A stretch of DNA of 64,000 nucleotides from Agreia bicolorata (GTDB lineage Bacteria > Actinomycetota > Actinomycetes > Actinomycetales > Microbacteriaceae): positions 1 through 64,000 of the forward strand of contig NZ_JYFC01000002.1 in NCBI RefSeq assembly GCF_000938265.1. Reading direction: 5' to 3'. Below are positions 32,348-40,837 of the stretch, one piece after another. The notes under the pieces were generated by a model. That model did not search any database and was not told the origin of the DNA. It worked only from the letters and a program-made list of their open reading frames with translations. The position numbers and the translations under genes were made by a program. Numbering within the stretch: position 1 is the first letter of the stretch; each line of letters starts with the position of its first letter.

Positions 32348-33993
32348 GCGCCGCCCTCCTCGTTGTGGGTGTCGGTCAGGCTTCGCGTCGGGCGCCTGAG
32401 CTCTGTTCCGGGGATCGCCGACAGCAGTGCACGGGTGTAGTCGTTCTGCGGGTCCGCGCAGACCGCCTCCGCATCACCGATCTCCACGATGCGTCCGCCG
32501 TTCATCACCGCGACTCGATCGGCGATGAGACGGGCTGCGGCCAGGTCGTGGGTCACGAAGAGCACAGACATGCCGAGCTCCCGGCGAAGGCGACCCAGAA
32601 GGTTGAGAACGGTAGCGGCGAGCGAGACATCGAGGGCGCTGGTCGGCTCGTCGCAGAGCAGAACCGTCGGCGGCACGATGACGGCCCGACCGATCGCGAC
32701 GCGCTGCCGTTGTCCGCCCGAGAGGCTTGCGCCGCGCACGCGCGCGACCTCGGGGGAGAGCCCAACGCGCTCGAGCGTCTCCGCGATCTGGCGATCGATC
32801 TGGGGTCGCGTGATCCCAGGGACTGCCGCTCTGAGCCGCTCGCCGAGTAACTCGCCGACGGTGAGCCAGGGGGTCAACGAGCTGCCGGCATCCTGAAAGA
32901 TCATCTGCGGCCCGACGTCACCGGCCACGGTGACGGAGCCCGACGTCGGCGAGTCGAGGCCGGCCACCAGCCGGAGCAGCGTGGACTTGCCGCATCCGCT
33001 TTCGCCCACCAGGGCGACCGACTCGCCCTGCGCGATCTCGAGCGACACCCCGCGAACGGCCTCGAGGTGCCTCCGCTTCCAGATCGGACCGCTGCTGAAC
33101 GTGCGGTGCACGTCGACCACGGAGACGGCGGGGGTACCCATGACGACGGGAGGCCAGACCTCGGGAAGATGGTCGGCCGAACCTGCGCCGTGCGCACTCG
33201 ACACGGGGCGATCACGGGGTGTGTCGAGATCGATCTTCGACGCGAGCAGCCCCTTCGTGTAGTCGTGCTGGGGCTGCCCGAGAACTGCTTCGACATCGCC
33301 CGATTCGACGATGCGCCCCTGGTACATCACCGCGATCCTGTCGCAGATCTGGGCGGCCACCCCGAGGTCGTGTGTCACGAAGACCACGCTGCAGCCCCTG
33401 GTCTCGCGCAGCTCGAGGAGCAGGTCGAGTATCTGAGCCTGCACCGTCACATCGAGGGCGGTCGTCGGTTCGTCGGCGATGATGAGCGAGGGGTTGCGTG
33501 CCAGCGAGAGAGCGATCATCACGCGCTGGCGAAGGCCGCCCGAGAGCTGATGGGGGAACGCCTCCAGACGCGTCTCCGGGTCGGCGATCCCCACGTCGGC
33601 CAGCAGCTTGACGATCTCACGCTTGTCGCTCGTGACCTCGCCGAGCTGCTTGCCGATCGTCATGGTGGGGTCGAGCGAGGTCATCGGATCTTGAAAGACG
33701 GCTCCGATGTGTTTCTTGCGCAGAAGTCGATCGTCGTTCGCGCTCGTTCCCACCATGTCTGTTCCGAGAACCCGGATGCGGCCGGTCACGATCGGCCTGG
33801 CCGATGCGGGCAGCAGGGCCATCAGACTCAGGCCGAGCACGCTCTTGCCCGATCCGGATTCACCGACGATGCCGAGGATCTCGCCGCGGCCCACCTGCAG
33901 GGAGACGCCGCGAACGGCTTCTACCTCGGTGGCGCCGCGGCGGAGAGTGACTCTGAGGTCATCGACGTCGACCACGGGAACTGGAGCGCTCAT
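32344..33993 (-). CDS. Fused dual ABC ATPase of a peptide-type importer (DppD-DppF)
   Basis: A 549-residue protein carrying both ATPase units in one chain. Domain 1 (about 5-255) has Walker [12 protein letters not shown], signature LSGGLRQRV and Walker [14 protein letters not shown]. Domain 2 (about 288-535) has [20 protein letters not shown] and [12 protein letters not shown]. In most peptide importers these are separate proteins; fusions occur in actinobacteria. It powers uptake through the two downstream permeases. The gap to the upstream binding-protein gene is only 9 bp. Confidence 0.93.
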   Translation of the reverse strand: MSAPVPVVDVDDLRVTLRRGATEVEAVRGVSLQVGRGEILGIVGESGSGKSVLGLSLMALLPASARPIVTGRIRVLGTDMVGTSANDDRLLRKKHIGAVFQDPMTSLDPTMTIGKQLGEVTSDKREIVKLLADVGIADPETRLEAFPHQLSGGLRQRVMIALSLARNPSLIIADEPTTALDVTVQAQILDLLLELRETRGCSVVFVTHDLGVAAQICDRIAVMYQGRIVESGDVEAVLGQPQHDYTKGLLASKIDLDTPRDRPVSSAHGAGSADHLPEVWPPVVMGTPAVSVVDVHRTFSSGPIWKRRHLEAVRGVSLEIAQGESVALVGESGCGKSTLLRLVAGLDSPTSGSVTVAGDVGPQMIFQDAGSSLTPWLTVGELLGERLRAAVPGITRPQIDRQIAETLERVGLSPEVARVRGASLSGGQRQRVAIGRAVIVPPTVLLCDEPTSALDVSLAATVLNLLGRLRRELGMSVLFVTHDLAAARLIADRVAVMNGGRIVEIGDAEAVCADPQNDYTRALLSAIPGTELRRPTRSLTDTHNEEGGA

Positions 33994-34002
33994 CGTGTGC
34001 CG

Positions 34003-35610
34003 TTACGCGTTTCCGAGGGCCGCGAAGTGCAGAACGTTGTACTCGAGCAGGTTGCGGGCGTCATCGATGCCCGTGAGGCCGGAGCGTGTGATCGTCGTCG
34101 TCTGCAGCGAGCCGATGGAGTACCAGTACTTCGAGTCGATGACCTTCTTCGCGATTGCTCCGTAGGGCTCGTTGTCGCTGGCGAGGAGCGCGGCATCGAG
34201 GTCGTCGGTGAGCCCTGGAACCTCGGCGGCCATCACGTCGAGGCCGCCCTTCGGCGTGTACAGGATGCGGGCCCAGGCGTCGACGTGGGCCGCGTCGGGG
34301 AAGACCGACATCACCACGATGTCGGGGGCCGCCGCGAGGTCGTCTGCCAGTCCGTAGATCGTGCCCGCGCCGTAGGAGATCGACTCCGCCGGCAGGCCCG
34401 CGCTCGACAGGTTGGCGCCGAGCTCGTCGGCGACGGCCTTTCCGTCAGGAGAGCTGCCCGCGTATCCGATGCGGATGGTCTTGCCGGCGGCGATGCCCGA
34501 GGCGGCGAGCGAGGCGAGGGCGTTCGGGTCGTACTCCACGCCCTGGCTGTCGAGCGATTCGTCGAGCATGCCGGCGGGGAACAGCTGCGTCGTCGGCACC
34601 TCGAGCTCGCCCATCGACGACTCGAGGATCGTCTTGGTGTCGATGGCCGAGAAGAGCGCGGCCCGATTCTCGGTTGTTGTGAAGATCGCCGACTGCGGAT
34701 TCATAAAGACCGTCTGGGTCGTGAAGTTCGCGAAGGTCGACGCATCGAGATCGGCGTTCGAGGAGTAGTCCTCGAAGCTCGTCTTGTTGACGTCACCGAG
34801 TACCGCGTCGATCTCGCCCCGCTCGAGCTGGAGCTGAACGGCGGATGCGTTCTCAGACAGTGTGAGGTCGACGGTCGTGAACTCAGGCTTGTCACCCCAG
34901 TACTTGTCGTAGGCGGTGAGCTGGTACGACTGGCCCGTCGTAACGGAGCCCAGTTCGTACGGCCCTGTGCCGGCATCGGCGTCGGTGAGGTAGGTCTGCG
35001 CGAAGTCGTCGCCGGCCTGCTCGGACAGAACCGTGGGGCTGATCATCTTCACACCGAAGGGCGAGGCGAGGTAGTCGAGAAAGGCCGAGTTGGGTGCGGC
35101 CAGGGTGACCTCGACGGTGTAGTCGTCGATCGCGGTGACGCCCGTGACGTCGCCGACCATGTAGGCGGGTCCGGCATCCACCGACGTGCGACGAGCGAAG
35201 GATGCGATGACCGCGTCGGCCGTGAAGTCGGTGCCGTCGTGGAAAGTCACGCCCTTGCGCAGATCGAATGTGTACGTGAGCGAGTCGTCCGAGACCGTCC
35301 AGTCGGTGGCGAGTTTCGGAACGATCGTGGCCGTCGTCGATCCGTCTTCGTAGGCGACGAGACCCTCGTAGGTGTTCTGGATGATGTTGAGGCCGGGGCC
35401 GTCGTAGTTGACGTCGGGGTCGGGCGGCGTGGAGTAGGCGCCGAGAAGAACGACCTTGAAGGTGTCGCCGGAGGCGAACGCGTCGCCGCCTGTGCTCGGC
35501 GCGCACGCCGTCAACGCCAGGGCGGATGCGGCGACGAGGGCCGCGGCGGTGAGCACTCGTGTGCGTAGTCTGGTCGGGCGGGCGCGGCGCGGGGTGGGGC
35601 TCTGGATCAT
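34003..35610 (-). CDS. Extracellular solute-binding lipoprotein, family 5 (peptide type)
   Basis: A 535-residue lipoprotein from ATG 35610. The Arg-rich n-region, hydrophobic stretch and lipobox ALALTAC give a lipid-anchored protein. The longer frame begins with a TTG at 35685 inside the operator. SBP_bac_5 features include GLVAYEDGSTTATIVPKLATDWTVS and YTFDLRKGVTFHDGTDFTADAV near the N-terminal third. The family binds peptides, but also opines, nickel or glycosides. First gene of a six-gene operon. Its promoter region shares a 14-bp direct repeat with the divergent amidohydrolase gene. Confidence 0.88.
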   Translation of the reverse strand: MIQSPTPRRARPTRLRTRVLTAAALVAASALALTACAPSTGGDAFASGDTFKVVLLGAYSTPPDPDVNYDGPGLNIIQNTYEGLVAYEDGSTTATIVPKLATDWTVSDDSLTYTFDLRKGVTFHDGTDFTADAVIASFARRTSVDAGPAYMVGDVTGVTAIDDYTVEVTLAAPNSAFLDYLASPFGVKMISPTVLSEQAGDDFAQTYLTDADAGTGPYELGSVTTGQSYQLTAYDKYWGDKPEFTTVDLTLSENASAVQLQLERGEIDAVLGDVNKTSFEDYSSNADLDASTFANFTTQTVFMNPQSAIFTTTENRAALFSAIDTKTILESSMGELEVPTTQLFPAGMLDESLDSQGVEYDPNALASLAASGIAAGKTIRIGYAGSSPDGKAVADELGANLSSAGLPAESISYGAGTIYGLADDLAAAPDIVVMSVFPDAAHVDAWARILYTPKGGLDVMAAEVPGLTDDLDAALLASDNEPYGAIAKKVIDSKYWYSIGSLQTTTITRSGLTGIDDARNLLEYNVLHFAALGNA

Positions 35611-35670
35611 CGTGGGTACGGACCTCTCGGGAGCGGACGTGTCGGCGCCGAATGAGGTGCCGTTGCGAAT

Positions 35671-35752
35671 ATCTATCGCTGACAAAAACTAACGCGCGGG
35701 TATTTCGCGCCCGTTGCCCCGTGTTACGCGAGTGTAAAATCTATCGTTGACA
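35671..35752. promoter_or_regulatory. Divergent operator region: duplicated ATCTATCGyTGACA element
   Basis: ATCTATCGCTGACA (35671-35684) and ATCTATCGTTGACA (35739-35752) are direct repeats 68 bp apart, 13 of 14 bases identical. Each has partial dyad symmetry (CTnTCnnnGAnAG). The second contains TTGACA, a perfect -35 for the amidohydrolase gene; the first reads TTGTCA on the other strand, close to the binding-protein promoter. They are the natural targets for the TetR encoded at 37035-37778. Confidence 0.65.
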
Positions 35753-35796
35753 GGTATTTGCTACATTGGACATGTCCCGCTACGAAAGTCGAGTCC

Positions 35797-37038
35797 ATGT
35801 CTGCACTCCTCCTCTCTCATGCACGATTGATCGACGGCCTCGGCGGAGCGCCCCGCGATGCGTGCGACGTTCTGGTAGACGACGGAGTGATCGCGGCCAT
35901 CGCACCCACCGGCCGCCTTTCGCTGCCCGACGTGACGGACCGCATCCGGAGCATCGACGCCCGCGGGCTGACGCTGATGCCCGGCTTCTTCGACTGCCAC
36001 ATTCACGCCAGCACTGATCCCGATCAGAGTGCTCTCGAGGCGATCACCGAGGTCGAGAGCGCGAAGACACTGCGCGCGGTTCCGAACCTTCGCGCAACGC
36101 TGCTCGCGGGAGTCACGACCGCGCGCGACCTGGCCGGCGCCGACTCGGGTTTTCGGGATTCGATCGACCGGGGCGTCATCGACGGTCCGAGACTTCTGGT
36201 CGCTCTGCGCATCCTGAGCATTACGGGCGGTCATGGCGACCCGCGTGCCATCAACGGACTGGCTCTCGACTCCGGCCCCGGCGCAGGGGCCATCGCCGAT
36301 TCACCAGACGGATTCGTGCGGATCACGAGGGAGGCCATTCGAGAGGGGGCCGACTGGATCAAGATCGCCGCGACGGGTGGCATGGGCAGTCCGCGCAGCC
36401 ATCCCGAGGGTGGCGGGCTGAGTGAGGCCGAGATGCGCGCCGTCGTCGATGAGGCGAACAGGCACGGGATCGCGGGCGTTGCGGCTCATGCCATCGGAGC
36501 CGACGGTATCGCCGCCGCGGTGAGAGCAGGCGTGCGCAGCATCGAGCACGGCTACCTCATCGAGGACGCCACGATCGAGATGATGATCGAGCGGGGCACG
36601 GTTCTGGTTCCGACGCTCTCGACGCTCACACGTGAGGTGTCGTCGAATGCCGCGCCCTGGGTGCGTGCCAAGCGCCAGAAAACCATCGAGAGGGCGGGCG
36701 AACGGCTGCGGGCCGCGATCTCCGCCGGCGTGACTGTGGCGCTGGGAACCGACGCCGGCATCGTCACGCACGGCGGCAACCTGCGCGAACTCGGGCTCCT
36801 CGTGGACTTCGGCCTCACGCCCATGCAGGCGATTCTCGCCGGAACAGCGAACGCGGCCCGGCTCAATCGCCTCGACGATGAAGTGGGCACCATCGAGGTG
36901 GGCAAGCGCGCCGACCTCGTGGCGACGAGCGTCGATCCCCTCCTCGACATCCACGCGCTCGCGCGGCCGCGCGCGATGTCGGTGATAGTGCAAGCTGGAA
37001 ATCTGATCACACAACCCACGGAGGCGTTCCCGCGATGA
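35797..37038 (+). CDS. Amidohydrolase family protein (imidazolonepropionase/Xaa-Pro dipeptidase-like)
   Basis: A 413-residue metal-dependent hydrolase of the amidohydrolase superfamily. Visible ligands are H-x-H in FFDCHIHAS (about residue 66-68), Lys in DWIKIAATGG (probable carboxylated bridging Lys), the His of AAHAIG, the His of SIEHGY and Asp of ALGTDAG. The small beta-sandwich at both ends is typical. Relatives cleave N-acyl or Xaa-Pro peptides, carbamates and cyclic imides. ATG 35797 is preferred because the earlier frame would cross the promoter. It is cotranscribed with the downstream TetR (ATGA overlap). Confidence 0.88.
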   Translation: MSALLLSHARLIDGLGGAPRDACDVLVDDGVIAAIAPTGRLSLPDVTDRIRSIDARGLTLMPGFFDCHIHASTDPDQSALEAITEVESAKTLRAVPNLRATLLAGVTTARDLAGADSGFRDSIDRGVIDGPRLLVALRILSITGGHGDPRAINGLALDSGPGAGAIADSPDGFVRITREAIREGADWIKIAATGGMGSPRSHPEGGGLSEAEMRAVVDEANRHGIAGVAAHAIGADGIAAAVRAGVRSIEHGYLIEDATIEMMIERGTVLVPTLSTLTREVSSNAAPWVRAKRQKTIERAGERLRAAISAGVTVALGTDAGIVTHGGNLRELGLLVDFGLTPMQAILAGTANAARLNRLDDEVGTIEVGKRADLVATSVDPLLDIHALARPRAMSVIVQAGNLITQPTEAFPR

Positions 37039-37778
37039 CTGCTGACGCACACGCTCCCTTGCCCAGCGATGGCCGGCCCGCCGTGCGCCGCCGGCCAGGA
37101 CGCCCGCGTTCCGCGCCTCAGGCTGAGCCGGACACGAACACGCGAGACGAGATTCTCGATGTGGCCGCGCGCCTGTTCGCGAAGCAGGGCTACGAGGGCA
37201 CCACCACCCGGCAGATCGCCCAGGTCGTCGGCATCAAACAGGCCTCGCTCTACTATCACTTCGCCGACAAGAGCAGCATCGTGGTGGCGCTGCTCGATGG
37301 AACAGTGTCGCCATCGGTCAGCTTCTCTGAGTGGCTCAGGGCGGTAGCGGCGGAGCCCGAGACGAAGCTGTATGCGCTGGCCGCCTACGATCTCGACGTC
37401 ATCTTGAACGATCCGTGGAGCATGCACGTGCTCTCTCGGATTCCCGATGTTGCGGCGAAAGAGGAGGAGAGCGGCCGACCCGAACTCACCACTCTTCAGG
37501 GTCGCTACCTCGAACTCGCGCGCAGCTGTGCCGAGGCCCGTGCCATCGACGGCGAGTCGCTTTCGGTGCCCGAAACAGACTTTTCCCTGGTGTTCGGTCT
37601 CGTCGAGAGCATCGTCGCGCAGCGATACTGGGGCGGTCTCGAGACGCGTGCTCAATATGCCGCGACGGTGCCCCGCGGCTGCCTGCGTTTGCTCGGAGTG
37701 CCAGAGGCCGCGATCGGGGTTGCTGCCGATCAGGCTGCGCGACTCATCGCCGACTACCCGGGGGCACAGGCGCGCTGA
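37035..37778 (+). CDS. TetR family transcriptional regulator
   Basis: A 247-residue regulator with a disordered Pro/Arg-rich N-terminus (about 1-35) and then the TetR helix-turn-helix at about 38-84 (RDEILDVAARLFAKQGYEGTTTRQIAQVVGIKQASLYYHFADKSSIV). The ligand-binding part is helical. Start overlaps the amidohydrolase stop by 4 bp, so both are one unit. It is the only regulator in the cluster and presumably controls both divergent operons through the repeats at 35671-35752. Confidence 0.9.
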   Translation: MTADAHAPLPSDGRPAVRRRPGRPRSAPQAEPDTNTRDEILDVAARLFAKQGYEGTTTRQIAQVVGIKQASLYYHFADKSSIVVALLDGTVSPSVSFSEWLRAVAAEPETKLYALAAYDLDVILNDPWSMHVLSRIPDVAAKEEESGRPELTTLQGRYLELARSCAEARAIDGESLSVPETDFSLVFGLVESIVAQRYWGGLETRAQYAATVPRGCLRLLGVPEAAIGVAADQAARLIADYPGAQAR

Positions 37779-37789
37779 CCGGCGCTCGT

Positions 37790-37855
37790 CTGCAGGAAGA
37801 ACCGTGCCGGGAGGCGGTTTTCGCGCGCGATGAGCCGGTTCTTCCTGAATTGCAG
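37790..37855. repeat. Intergenic imperfect palindrome, family 1, copy 5
   Basis: CTGCAGGAAGAACCG (37790-37804) pairs with CGGTTCTTCCTGAATTGCAG (37836-37855), the right arm holding 5 extra bases (ATTCA-type insert). The core is GCGGTTTTCGCGC around 37815-37826. It begins 12 bp after the TetR stop, which again suits a terminator role. Confidence 0.8.
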
Positions 37856-37882
37856 CAACGCGGCTTCGGTAAGGTGCAAGTC

Positions 37883-38308
37883 ATGAGCTTCACGACCACA
37901 CCGCCGCGCATGTCTTTCGGCGCCGCCATCAGCACCGGCTTTCGCAAGTACGCAGATTTCGCCGGGCGGGCCGGTGTCGCCGAATTCTGGTGGTTCATTC
38001 TCTTCATCGTGCTGGTGAATGCCAGCGCCCAGGTTCTTGACGGCATGCTGCCGGTGCCCGTGCACTCGCTCGGGTGGACGCATTGGCGCGGCTACGGCTC
38101 GAGCGACGGCCCACTCACCACCCTGTGGGCACTCGGAACGCTCGTTCCGGTTCTGGCCGTGGCAGTGCGCCGCCTGCGCGACGGCGGCAATCGATGGACC
38201 CAGCTCTTCTGGCTCCTCCTGCCGATCGTCGGACTCATTCTCACGGCCATTCGCATGTGCGACCCGTCGAAGCCTGAGGTGTCGAATCAGGATGCGCCGG
38301 TCATCTGA
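37883..38308 (+). CDS. DUF805 family membrane protein
   Basis: A 141-residue protein with the DUF805 signature: FGAAISTGFRKYADFAGRAGVAEFWWFILF near the N-terminus, and VRRLRDGGNRWTQLFWLLLPIVGLILTAIRMCDPSKP near the C-terminus. Three or four membrane helices are predicted. The function of the family (YhaH-like) is unknown. ATG 37883 is the only sensible start; AAGG lies about 10 nt upstream. Not clearly in an operon. Confidence 0.9.
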   Translation: MSFTTTPPRMSFGAAISTGFRKYADFAGRAGVAEFWWFILFIVLVNASAQVLDGMLPVPVHSLGWTHWRGYGSSDGPLTTLWALGTLVPVLAVAVRRLRDGGNRWTQLFWLLLPIVGLILTAIRMCDPSKPEVSNQDAPVI

Positions 38309-38452
38309 ACGGTAGGCCGCACGGCGTCGCCCGTTGCGCAATGCCCCGGACGGGGGACTGTTACATACCGTCACGACTTCGCTAGCCTCGGTCAACACCC
38401 CGGATCGGCATCGCATCGACGCGGATGACCGGCGTGCATCAGGGGGATTGCT

Positions 38453-39094
38453 GTGGCGCATTCGCGTGTTCGAACGATTGTTTTCTGTCTTGCGCTCACG
38501 GCAACCGTTTTTACGACGGTGTCGTGCGCATCCGGAACGCCCGCGAGAGGTGCAGCCGAGCCCGCGGGATTCGCGGCGAAGTCGAGCGCGAGCGCCACGC
38601 CGACCGTGACCCCAACGCCGAAGCCCGTCGTTGTCGTCAAGAACGTCGATGTGGCGGAGCCCATCCCGTTCGGCGCAGTGTCGATCGACGACGGCAATCT
38701 CGACGTCGGTCAGAGCGTGATCTCGACGAACGGGGTGAACGGCACGAAGGTCACCACCTGGGCCGTGACGACTGTCGACGGCGTGGAGACGGGCCGCACC
38801 GCGGTGTCGAGCGTGACGAGTGTCGCCCCTGTCGATCAGGTGACGTCGGTGGGCACGCGGGTGCCGCCGCCGGCGCCCGAGCCTGCTCCCGAACCGGCTC
38901 CCGTCGCCGACAGTGGTGGCGGTGGTGGCTGCGACCCGAACTACTCGGGGCCGTGCGTTCCGATCGCCTCTGACGTGGACTGCGCGGGTGGCTCGGGCAA
39001 CGGGCCCGCGTACGTTGCGGGGCCGGTGTACGTGGTCGGCTCCGACATCTACGACCTCGACAGAGACGGCGACGGGGTCGCCTGCGACAAGTAG
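38453..39094 (+). CDS. Lipoprotein with G5 and excalibur calcium-binding domains
   Basis: A 213-residue secreted lipoprotein: signal peptide with lipobox FTTVSC (Cys about 25), a Thr/Ser/Pro linker, a G5-type domain at about 60-135 (VVVVKNVDVAEPIPFG...GTKVTTWAVTTVDGVETGRT) thought to bind N-acetylglucosamine-containing polymers, a PAPEPAPEPAP wall spacer, and a C-terminal excalibur-type motif DLDRDGDGVACDK. Likely a peptidoglycan-associated surface protein. GTG start follows AGGGGG at good spacing. Confidence 0.85.
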   Translation: MAHSRVRTIVFCLALTATVFTTVSCASGTPARGAAEPAGFAAKSSASATPTVTPTPKPVVVVKNVDVAEPIPFGAVSIDDGNLDVGQSVISTNGVNGTKVTTWAVTTVDGVETGRTAVSSVTSVAPVDQVTSVGTRVPPPAPEPAPEPAPVADSGGGGGCDPNYSGPCVPIASDVDCAGGSGNGPAYVAGPVYVVGSDIYDLDRDGDGVACDK

Positions 39095-39114
39095 GGCCCG
39101 TCGGCTGGCGTGCG

Positions 39115-39609
39115 TCAGCGCCAGAAGCCTCGGTGGGGCTCGGCGGCCTGCTCTTCGAGGGCGGGCCCGGCGACCACCACAGCGCGCTGACCGCGGGCCA
39201 GCACTTCTCTGCTCGGCAGGTCGAGGGTCGGATTCTCGGGGTCGTCTCCGGTGAGTGGGATGAGCTCTTGCTCGGGCAGCGCGTAGACCATGCGCCCGAT
39301 TCCGGCCCAGTAGATCGCGCCGGAACACATGGCGCAGGGCTCGCAGCTCGTGTAGAGCGTGAAGCCGCGCAGCTGCTCGAGCGAGTACTGCTTCGTGGCG
39401 AGCCGCACGAGATTGGTCTCGGCGTGCCCCGTGGCATCGGAGTGCGTGACGACCGTGTTCTCGGCGGCCAGTACCTCGGCACCGTGTTCGTCGACGAGCA
39501 CGGCTCCGAACGGGTGATTTCCGTGCTGCTTCGCCTCGATCGAGACAAAGATCGCGCGGCGCAGGTGCGAGAGGTCGGAGTCGGAGACGGTGGTCGAGAA
39601 GGTCGGCAT
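39115..39609 (-). CDS. Nucleoside/cytosine deaminase family protein
   Basis: A 164-residue zinc-dependent deaminase. H-A-E in DATGHAETNLVRL and the PCAMC motif in YTSCEPCAMCSGAIYWAGI supply the zinc ligands and proton-shuttling Glu. The shape is closer to guanine deaminase/CodA-like small deaminases than to the tRNA-editing enzyme TadA, but this is not decided. TACATT on the minus strand (39616-39621) is 6 nt before ATG, so a leaderless transcript is likely. Confidence 0.88.
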   Translation of the reverse strand: MPTFSTTVSDSDLSHLRRAIFVSIEAKQHGNHPFGAVLVDEHGAEVLAAENTVVTHSDATGHAETNLVRLATKQYSLEQLRGFTLYTSCEPCAMCSGAIYWAGIGRMVYALPEQELIPLTGDDPENPTLDLPSREVLARGQRAVVVAGPALEEQAAEPHRGFWR

Positions 39610-39664
39610 GAGATCAATGTATGGGATGTGATCTCTGTACGCGGAACGAACCGACTATCGAGAC

Positions 39665-40690
39665 CTACTCCGCGACGTCGATGAGCACCTTGCCGACGAC
39701 TCCCGACTCCACCGCGTCGTGTGCAGCGGCGGTCTCGGCCAGCGCGAAGCGCGTAATCGGCAGCCCCGTCTCTTCTCGGGCACCCAGCACACCCGCGGCC
39801 AACGCCTCGGAGACCGAGGCAATCGCATCCTGTTTCTCGTCGTCGCTCACCGTGTAGGTGAGCAGAAATCGCAGGCGCACATTGCGGCCCATGGCCGGGC
39901 CGATCGGCAGCGACACCCGGTCGTCGCCGTCGGAGGCGTAGCTCACGATGGTTCCGCCGCGCGTGATGACCTTCTCGTCGAGTTCGGCGTTGGCCTGAAG
40001 GTTCACCTCGACGATCGTGTCGACGCCCTTCGGCGCGAGCTTCTTGACGGCCGCCGCCACGTCGTCGGTCGTGTAGTTGAGAATGTGCTCTGCTCCGGCC
40101 CGGCGGGCGAGCTCGGCCTTCTCGTCGGAGGAGACGGTGGTGATGACCGTCGCGCCCGCCCAGGTGGCGAGCTGGATGGCGGCGTGGCCCACCGCGCCCG
40201 CTCCGCCCGAGACCAGGATGACGCGCCCCTCGAGCGAACCCGGCGACAGGCGGCCGGGCAGCTTCTCGTTGGCGGCGAGCGCCAGTGCCGCTGTGAGGGC
40301 CGGGATGCCGAGGCTCGCGCCGTCGTCGAACGTCGCGTTCTCGGGCAGCGCGACAGCGTGCGTCGCCGGCAGGGTCACGAACTCCTGGGCGGTGCCGATG
40401 CTCGTGCCGAAGGCCACATCCCACAGCCAGACACGGTCGCCCACCGAGAACTGCGTCACTCCCTCGCCGACCGCGTCGACGACGCCCGCGCCGTCCTGGT
40501 TCGGAACCTTCGGCTCGTCGAAGTCGCCGCTGCGTGCGCCCGCGCCCGCGCGGGACTTCCAGTCGGTGGGGTTCACGCCGGAGACGACGACTCGCACGCG
40601 CACCTCGCCGGCGCCCGGCTCGGTCTTCTCTCGTTCCGTAAGAGCGAGAACGCTCGAATCTCCGGTGCGGTCATAGGTGATTGCGCGCAT
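39665..40690 (-). CDS. NADPH:quinone reductase-like medium-chain oxidoreductase
   Basis: A 341-residue zinc-independent member of the medium-chain dehydrogenase/reductase family (quinone oxidoreductase group). The N-terminal GroES-like domain has VVVSGVNPTDWKSRAG. The Rossmann domain has the AGAVGHAAIQLA nucleotide-binding turn near 160. The catalytic zinc ligands are missing. It probably reduces quinones or enones with NADPH. Start ATG with AGAGG 7 nt upstream. It is divergent from the PucR-type gene, with a palindromic repeat in the spacer. Confidence 0.9.
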   Translation of the reverse strand: MRAITYDRTGDSSVLALTEREKTEPGAGEVRVRVVVSGVNPTDWKSRAGAGARSGDFDEPKVPNQDGAGVVDAVGEGVTQFSVGDRVWLWDVAFGTSIGTAQEFVTLPATHAVALPENATFDDGASLGIPALTAALALAANEKLPGRLSPGSLEGRVILVSGGAGAVGHAAIQLATWAGATVITTVSSDEKAELARRAGAEHILNYTTDDVAAAVKKLAPKGVDTIVEVNLQANAELDEKVITRGGTIVSYASDGDDRVSLPIGPAMGRNVRLRFLLTYTVSDDEKQDAIASVSEALAAGVLGAREETGLPITRFALAETAAAHDAVESGVVGKVLIDVAE

Positions 40691-40720
40691 GGTGTGCCTC
40701 TTTCTGTCGTAACGTCGCCA

Positions 40721-40784
40721 CTGCGCAGGAAAAACTGGGGTGGCATCGACGAAAACCGCTCAGCTGCGACGTTATTCCTGAAAA
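40721..40784. repeat. Intergenic imperfect palindrome, family 1, copy 6 (core reversed)
   Basis: CTGCGCAGGAAAAAC (40721-40735) faces GTTATTCCTGAA (40771-40782). The core lies at 40750-40755 and reads CGAAAA, the reverse orientation of TTTTCG. It lies between the divergent quinone reductase and PucR genes, so it overlaps their control region. Confidence 0.65.
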
Positions 40785-40825
40785 CGGGCGAGCAGTAGTC
40801 CCCTGCTGGTCGCAGCGACCACCGG

Positions 40826-40837
40826 TACTCTCGAGAA
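40826..40837 (+). promoter_or_regulatory. -10 box of the PucR-type gene (leaderless)
   Basis: TACTCT at 40826-40831 is followed by 6 nt and the ATG at 40838. Transcription would begin within 1-2 nt of the start codon. A clear -35 box was not found. Confidence 0.45.

Noticed and set aside
33067-35568. An 833-codon plus-strand open frame opposite the peptide ABC genes
   Set aside because: It is antisense to the ATPase and binding-protein genes, which have full sets of motifs. It has no ribosome-binding site or recognisable domain.
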